DNA of 64,000 nt. It comes from Streptomyces virginiae (GTDB lineage Bacteria > Actinomycetota > Actinomycetes > Streptomycetales > Streptomycetaceae). The position numbers and the translations under genes were made by a program. The DNA lies in NCBI RefSeq assembly GCF_000720455.1, contig NZ_JOAK01000003.1:62001-126000 (forward strand), given 5' to 3'. Below, one piece after another: positions 59,953 to 64,000 of the stretch (position 1 is the stretch's first letter; the number at the start of each line of letters is the position of its first letter). The notes beneath the pieces were generated by a model. It made no database searches. It was not told the DNA's origin and saw only the letters and a list, made by a program, of their open reading frames with translations.

Positions 59953-61317
59953 GTGAGCAGCGACGACGACGTACGCGACGCAGGTGCGGATGCAGGCGAA
60001 GGCGCGGATGCAGGCGAAGGCGCGGGCATGGACGCCGCGGCCGGAGCGGACGCAGGCACGGGCGCGGGCCCGGCCGGGCAGGGGGCGGGCGACGAGGTGG
60101 CCGGGGGAGCCGGCGAGGTGTGGGACGTGGTCGTGGTCGGAGCCGGACCGGCAGGGTCCTCCGCCGCGCACGCGGCGGCCACGGCGGGGCGGCGCGTCCT
60201 GCTGCTGGAGAAGGCCGAACTGCCCCGGTACAAGACGTGTGGCGGCGGCATCATCGGCCCCTCGCGCGACGCCCTCCCGCCGGGCTTCGTCCTGCCCCTC
60301 AAGGACCGCATCCACGCGGTCACCTTCTCCATGGACGGCAAGCTGACCCGTACCCGCCGCTCGAAGCACATGCTGTTCGGGCTCATCAACCGGCCCGAGT
60401 TCGACGCGGGGCTGGTCGCGGAGGCGGAGAAGGCGGGCGCCACCGTCCGTACGGGCACGGCCGTGGCCCGCGTGGAGCAGCACGGGACGGCCGTGCCCGA
60501 CCGGCGCACCGTCGCCGTGGTGCTGGCCGACGGGGAGACCGTTCTGGCGCGCGCGGTGGTCGGCGCGGACGGCAGCGCGAGCCGGATCGGCGCGCACGTG
60601 GGCGTCGAGATGGACCAGGTGGACCTGGGCCTGGAGGCGGAGATCCCCGTCCCCGCGACGGTGGCGGAGGACTGGAAGGGGCGGGTGCTGATCGACTGGG
60701 GTCCGCTGCCCGGCAGTTACGGCTGGGTCTTCCCCAAGGGCGACACCCTCACGGTCGGGGTGATCTCGGCCAAGGGCGAGGGTGCCGCGACCAAGCGGTA
60801 CCTGGACGACTTCATCGCCCGCCTCGGACTCGCCGGCTTCGAACCGGCCGTCTCCTCCGGGCACCTCACGCGGTGCCGCAAGCCCGACTCGCCGCTCTCG
60901 CGCGGCCGGGTCCTGGTCGCGGGCGACGCGGCCGGACTGCTGGAGCCGTGGACCCGCGAGGGCATCTCCTTCGCACTGCGCTCGGGGCGGCTCGCGGGGG
61001 AGTGGGCGGTGAAGATCGCCGAGGCGCAGGACGCGGTGGACGCGCGCCGGCAGGCCCTCAACTACGCCTTCGCGGTGAAGGCCGGGCTGGGCGTCGAGAT
61101 GGGCGTCGGCAAGCGGATGCTGACCGTCTTCGAGGCCCGGCCGGGGCTGCTGCACGCGGCGATCACCGGCTTCCGTCCGGCGTGGCGGGCCTTCGCCCGC
61201 ATCACGCGGGGTGCGACGACCCTGGCCGACATGGTCCGTACGTACCCGCTGGCGCGCAAGGCGCTGCACGCGCTGGACGCGCGGCAGGCGGCGGCGCGGA
61301 GCGGCGACCGGGGATAG
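59953..61317 (+). CDS. Geranylgeranyl reductase family FAD oxidoreductase
   Basis: 454 residues from GTG 59953 (AGGAG 12 bases upstream). The first 55 residues are an acidic Ala/Gly/Asp repeat encoded by tandem DNA copies, then the FAD fold VWDVVVVGAGPAGSSAAHAAA, ELPRYKTCGGGI, FGLINRPEFDAGL, VGADGSASRIG and VLVAGDAAGLLEPWTREGISFAL with GD and the GGR family signature. Reduces isoprenoid double bonds (menaquinone side chain or lipid) or acts as a halogenase-like or hydroxylase-type FAD enzyme. The acidic tail is unusual for the family. Confidence 0.91.
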   Translation: MSSDDDVRDAGADAGEGADAGEGAGMDAAAGADAGTGAGPAGQGAGDEVAGGAGEVWDVVVVGAGPAGSSAAHAAATAGRRVLLLEKAELPRYKTCGGGIIGPSRDALPPGFVLPLKDRIHAVTFSMDGKLTRTRRSKHMLFGLINRPEFDAGLVAEAEKAGATVRTGTAVARVEQHGTAVPDRRTVAVVLADGETVLARAVVGADGSASRIGAHVGVEMDQVDLGLEAEIPVPATVAEDWKGRVLIDWGPLPGSYGWVFPKGDTLTVGVISAKGEGAATKRYLDDFIARLGLAGFEPAVSSGHLTRCRKPDSPLSRGRVLVAGDAAGLLEPWTREGISFALRSGRLAGEWAVKIAEAQDAVDARRQALNYAFAVKAGLGVEMGVGKRMLTVFEARPGLLHAAITGFRPAWRAFARITRGATTLADMVRTYPLARKALHALDARQAAARSGDRG

Positions 61318-61345
61318 GAGCCGTGCGCGAAGACCCGGACGACTG

Positions 61346-61383
61346 CCCGGGCCCGGGGCCCGGGCCGGGGCCCCGGGCCCGGG
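61346..61383. terminator. All-GC hairpin after flavoprotein gene
   Basis: CCCGGGCCCGGGG (61346-61358) and CCCCGGGCCCGGG (61371-61383), a perfect 13-bp stem with a 12-base loop itself all G/C; 39 bases without A or T. It lies 28 bases after the stop. A tandem 11-bp duplication CCGGATCTCGG (61391-61401, 61402-61412) follows. Confidence 0.8.
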
Positions 61384-61471
61384 TCTGGGACCGGATCTCG
61401 GCCGGATCTCGGCCGGGTCTGGGCCCGGGCCCGGGGAGCCGGACCGGCGGAGCGGCGCGAACCTCAACCGG

Positions 61472-61822
61472 GTGGACCGGCCGGACGTGGTCCTCGCGGC
61501 CTTCGCGCGGAACGAGCCGACGGTCGGGGTGGAGGTGATCGCGCTCGCGCTCAACCACCCCGCCCCCTCGGTGGCGCTGCCGGTGGTGGCCAGGGCCCTG
61601 GAGTCACCGGACCGGGAGGTCCGCGGACAAGGGGTCGTCGCGCCGGCGCACGTCGCGCGGATCCACCGCACGGTGGACCGGCGGTGCCTGGAGCTGCCGC
61701 GCGGCTGCCCGCGCGGCAACGAGGCCGACGACGACCTGTGGTCCTTCGTCCCGCACCGCCGGCTGCCCCTCTGGCTGTGGTGCCACCACCTGGCCGAACG
61801 GCTGCTGAGGTGGCGCGGCTGA
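61472..61822 (+). CDS. Conserved hypothetical HEAT-like protein
   Basis: 116 residues if started at GTG 61472; upstream sequence is GC-repeat and no ATG is available, so the true start is uncertain. VVLAAFARNEPTVGVEVIALALNHPAPSVALPVVARAL and SPDREVRGQGVVAPAHVARIH look like two HEAT-type helical pairs, and the end WSFVPHRRLPLWLWCHHLAERLL is aromatic. I recognise similar Streptomyces hypothetical proteins but no function. The product is basic and tryptophan-rich at the C terminus. Confidence 0.65.
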   Translation: MDRPDVVLAAFARNEPTVGVEVIALALNHPAPSVALPVVARALESPDREVRGQGVVAPAHVARIHRTVDRRCLELPRGCPRGNEADDDLWSFVPHRRLPLWLWCHHLAERLLRWRG

Positions 61823-61839
61823 GCCGGGTTCGCGGCCTG

Positions 61840-62301
61840 TCACCTCGACGCGGGGACGATCCGGAAGACGGGGTGGTCGCCGGCGATGGCCTGGATCTCC
61901 GCGTCCGAGGCCTTCGCGTCGACGCCCCGGAAGAACTGGTTGACCTCCCAGCCCCACTTCTCCAGGTAGGTGCGCAGGATCGCGGCCTTCTCGACCGGGT
62001 CGGCGATCTCGACGACGGTGAACGCGCGCACCTTCCGCCCCACGCGCAGCTCGCCGCCGCCCGCCACCCGCATGTTGCGGACCCACTGGGAGTGGCCGCG
62101 GGCCGAGACGAGGTACTCGGCGCCCTCGTACCGGTGCGGATTGACCGGGATGCGCTGCATCTTGCCGGACGTGCGGCCGCGCACCGAGAGCTCGGCGCTG
62201 CCGGCCAGGCTGATGCCGACACGGGCCAGTTTGCCGAAGAACGAGTTGAAGCGCGTGACGAGCGGGCCGGCCTGGACGTAGTACGGGGTGGGCGCGTTCA
62301 C
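61840..62301 (-). CDS. Deazaflavin (F420)-dependent nitroreductase/DDN family protein
   Basis: 153 residues from GTG 62301 (GGAGGTCCTC upstream). VSLAG-type strand ISLAGSAELSVRGRTSGKMQRIPVNPHRYEG in segments is the split beta-barrel of Ddn, with YLVSARGHSQWVRNMRVAGGGELRVGRKV in segments and the C-terminal WGWEVNQFFRG. Uses F420H2 to reduce quinones or nitro compounds. It is divergent from a TetR gene with operator palindromes between them, so it is probably the TetR target. Confidence 0.9.
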   Translation of the reverse strand: MNAPTPYYVQAGPLVTRFNSFFGKLARVGISLAGSAELSVRGRTSGKMQRIPVNPHRYEGAEYLVSARGHSQWVRNMRVAGGGELRVGRKVRAFTVVEIADPVEKAAILRTYLEKWGWEVNQFFRGVDAKASDAEIQAIAGDHPVFRIVPASR

Positions 62302-62330
62302 GAGGACCTCCGGGCCGTCTTCTGCATCGG

Positions 62331-62397
62331 GAGAGCAGTGCTCTCGCTTGAGATCAGTGTGCATCGGATCGACGCACCAAAGCAAGAGCACTGCTCT
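62331..62397. promoter_or_regulatory. Two TetR operators between DDN and tetR genes
   Basis: GAGAGCA-G-TGCTCTC (62331-62345), a perfect 7-1-7 palindrome, and AGAGCA-C-TGCTCT (62385-62397), the same core as 6-1-6. A partial third, GGGCAGTGCTCC, is at 62425-62436 nearer tetR. They fill the 157-base gap and should control both genes. Confidence 0.85.
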
Positions 62398-62458
62398 CGA
62401 AATAGATCGGCGATCCGTTTTCTGGGCAGTGCTCCGCCCGCGTGGCACACTGACCCGC

Positions 62459-63157
62459 ATGAACACCGTGCGAGGGGCCAGGGAACGGGCCCGTATCGAG
62501 GTCACCGCCGCCATCAAGGACGAGGCCCGCCGCCGGCTCGCCGCCGAGGGCGCCGCCAAACTCTCCCTGCGCGCCGTCGCCCGCGAGCTGGGCATGGTCT
62601 CCTCGGCCCTCTACCGCTACTTCCCGAGCCGCGACGAGCTGCTGACCGCGCTCATCATCGACGCGTACGACAGCCTCGGCGCCGCCGCCGAGCAGGCCGA
62701 CGCCCGCGCCCACGCCGCAGGAGCCCCGCCCCGCGACCGCTGGATCGCCGCCTGCGAGGCCGTCCGCGCGTGGGCACTGGAGCACCCGCACGAATACGCC
62801 CTCGTCTACGGCTCCCCGGTCCCCGGCTACAGCGCCCCCGCCGACACCATCGGCCCCGCCTCCCGGGTCGGCAACGTCCTCATCGGCATCGTCCGCGCCG
62901 CGTTCGAGGGGCGCGGCCTCGCCCTCCCGCCGCTCCCGCCGGCCCTGGGCCCCGAGGCCGGCCGGATGGCCGCCGAGTTCGCCGAGGGCCTGCCGCCGGC
63001 GGTCGTCGCCGCCCTCGTCGCCGCCTGGGCGCAGCTCGCCGGGCTCGTCTCCTTCGAACTGTTCGGCCAGTTCCAGGGGGTCGTCGAGGAACGGTCCGCC
63101 TTCTTCACCCACGCGGCGGGTCAACTGGCGCACGGGGTCGGACTGCCCGCCGTATGA
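62459..63157 (+). CDS. TetR family transcriptional regulator
   Basis: 232 residues from ATG 62459. HTH: DEARRRLAAEGAAKLSLRAVARELGMVSSALYRYFPSRDELLTAL in segments. The C-terminal ligand domain is of the TetR_C_13-like Ala/Pro-rich type (HPHEYALVYGSPVPGY). Proposed repressor of itself and the DDN reductase through the GAGAGCA palindromes. No ribosome site is evident; leaderless translation is possible. Confidence 0.92.
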   Translation: MNTVRGARERARIEVTAAIKDEARRRLAAEGAAKLSLRAVARELGMVSSALYRYFPSRDELLTALIIDAYDSLGAAAEQADARAHAAGAPPRDRWIAACEAVRAWALEHPHEYALVYGSPVPGYSAPADTIGPASRVGNVLIGIVRAAFEGRGLALPPLPPALGPEAGRMAAEFAEGLPPAVVAALVAAWAQLAGLVSFELFGQFQGVVEERSAFFTHAAGQLAHGVGLPAV

Positions 63158-63321
63158 CAGGACGGCGGGGGAGGGGGGCGTCCCCGCGCGAATTCACGTG
63201 ATGGGGCGACGGCTCGCTCTGCTGTTCCTCAGGCCAATACAGGAGGTTCAGCCTTGAACGACGGGCCGTCCGTCTAGTGTTCCTCGGGTCCCCCACCCCG
63301 CCTCCATCGGAGGAAACGTTC

Positions 63322-64000
63322 ATGCCTCGCGCGGAGAAGGCCTTGTACGCCGTCCTGGCCACCGTCCTGCTGGCCGCGCCGGCGCCGTCCGCCGCAACGC
63401 CGCAGCGCGAAGCGTCCGCCGGGTCCGCTGCGGCCGCCGCCCCGGCGCCCACCCGGCCCCCCACCCCCCGGCTGCCCGGCGTACGGGGCCTGGAGATCGG
63501 CGTCCCCGCCTACGTGATGGCGAACGACCGCATGCTGACCGACCTCACCAAGGCCGGCCCGGCGCCCTCGGTGGTCGTACTGAACCCGGGCAACGGCGAC
63601 GCCCCCTTCGACGCCCCGTGGCGGGCCCGCGCCGACGCGCTCCGCGCCCGCACCACCTCCACCGGCGAGCGGACCAAAGTGCTCGGCTACGTGCACACCG
63701 ACCACGGCAACCGCGACATCGCCGCCGTCAAGGCATCCGTCGACAACTACCTCAAGACCCCCGACGGCCGCCTCCACGTCGACGGCATCTTCTTCGACGT
63801 CGTCAGCCGCGACTGCGGCCCCGCCAACGCCACCCGCGACCACTACGCCGAGCTGCGCCGCTACGTCCAGGACACCATGAACGCCGCCGACCCCGCCGTC
63901 CCCGACCTCGTCGTCAACAACCCCGGAACCGCCATAGCCGACTGCTACCTGGAGCCCGGCCGCCGGACCGCGGACGTCTTCGTCACCTACGAGGACACCT
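63322..64000 (+). CDS. Spherulation-specific family 4-like exported protein (3' truncated by window)
   Basis: At least 226 residues, open to the window end, from ATG 63322 with GGAGGAAACG upstream. Signal peptide ALYAVLATVLLAAPAPSAA, a Pro/Ala linker to about 50, then a TIM-barrel segment: GLEIGVPAYVMAND, VVVLNPGNGDAPFD, KVLGYVHTDHGNRDIAAVKASVDNYL in segments, VDGIFFDVVSRDCGP and DLVVNNPGTAIADCY. The VLNPxxG, GYVxTxxGxR and DGIFFD order is that of spherulin-4/GH135-like proteins, which cleave alpha-1,4-galactosaminoglycan-type polymers. The glutamate often following DGIFFD reads V here. Secreted. Confidence 0.85.
   Translation, partial: MPRAEKALYAVLATVLLAAPAPSAATPQREASAGSAAAAAPAPTRPPTPRLPGVRGLEIGVPAYVMANDRMLTDLTKAGPAPSVVVLNPGNGDAPFDAPWRARADALRARTTSTGERTKVLGYVHTDHGNRDIAAVKASVDNYLKTPDGRLHVDGIFFDVVSRDCGPANATRDHYAELRRYVQDTMNAADPAVPDLVVNNPGTAIADCYLEPGRRTADVFVTYEDT

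Noticed and set aside
1..64000. CRISPR arrays, tRNA/rRNA genes, insertion sequences, attachment sites
   Set aside because: No spaced direct repeats of CRISPR type, no cloverleaf or CCA ends, no transposase or integrase motifs were seen on reading both strands; a tRNAscan or ISfinder search was not possible.

Overview
The window is actinobacterial DNA, almost certainly from a Streptomyces chromosome. It is very GC-rich with strong third-position GC bias, GTG and TTG starts are frequent, several genes carry a rare TTA leucine codon, and the gene families are typical of the genus (large SARP/AfsR regulators, DUF5134, DUF6421, DUF6986, small leader peptides). No rRNA, tRNA, CRISPR array, insertion sequence or prophage was recognised. 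Functions were assigned by reading motifs; no database search was run.

Region 1 (1 to about 17.3 kb) is the right-hand part of a nonribosomal peptide cluster cut by the window edge. Rightward: the end of an NRPS with an adenylation-carrier (A-PCP) terminus, a free-standing condensation domain with an altered catalytic motif (HL instead of HH), and two overlapping acyl-CoA dehydrogenases. Converging on them is a five-gene operon: a Cy-A-PCP NRPS (11651 to 8361), an SHMT-like PLP enzyme with two catalytic residues replaced, a DUF2461 protein, an L-threonine-aldolase-like enzyme and a GNAT acetyltransferase. A cyclization-type NRPS beside an SHMT relative recalls JBIR-34/35 (fmo) biosynthesis, where an SHMT homologue makes alpha-methylserine and a Cy-A-PCP protein turns it into a 4-methyloxazoline. 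Two SARP regulators follow, separated by a 68-codon gene for an exported peptide whose predicted mature form carries DMPWG at both ends. SARP2 and the GNAT each contain a TTA codon, so the cluster may depend on the bldA tRNA.

Region 2 (17.4 to 32 kb): a divergent MarR/FUSC-transporter pair, a HelD-type RNA-polymerase helicase, a GNAT, a stand-alone bacterial nitric oxide synthase, a lactonase-fold propeller, a CbiX-like protein, uracil-DNA glycosylase with a BNR-repeat partner, a wax ester synthase, and an Old Yellow Enzyme/ArsR unit with clear operator-like palindromes.

Region 3 (31.4 to 50.3 kb): secreted and membrane proteins (SpaA-like, DUF305 lipoprotein, LVIVD propeller, PAP2 phosphatase, HEXXH membrane peptidase, DUF5134), a PadR-controlled luciferase-like monooxygenase/hydrolase pair, a GDPD-like protein lacking metal ligands, the DUF6421-SDR-aldolase operon, a transglutaminase-like protein, a cysteine-repeat secreted protein and an acyltransferase. 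The divergent DUF305 and LVIVD genes each have an early TTA codon.

Region 4 (50.4 to 64 kb): thioredoxin, a probably leaderless cysteine-type leader peptide before a flavin reductase, etfBA, a DUF6986 aldolase-like protein, a LacI regulator, a TmrB-like/Nudix fusion, an MBL hydrolase, an M20 dipeptidase and a geranylgeranyl-reductase-type flavoprotein separated by a perfect 26-bp palindrome, a TetR/deazaflavin-reductase pair with two palindromic operators, and a spherulin-4-like exported protein running off the right edge.
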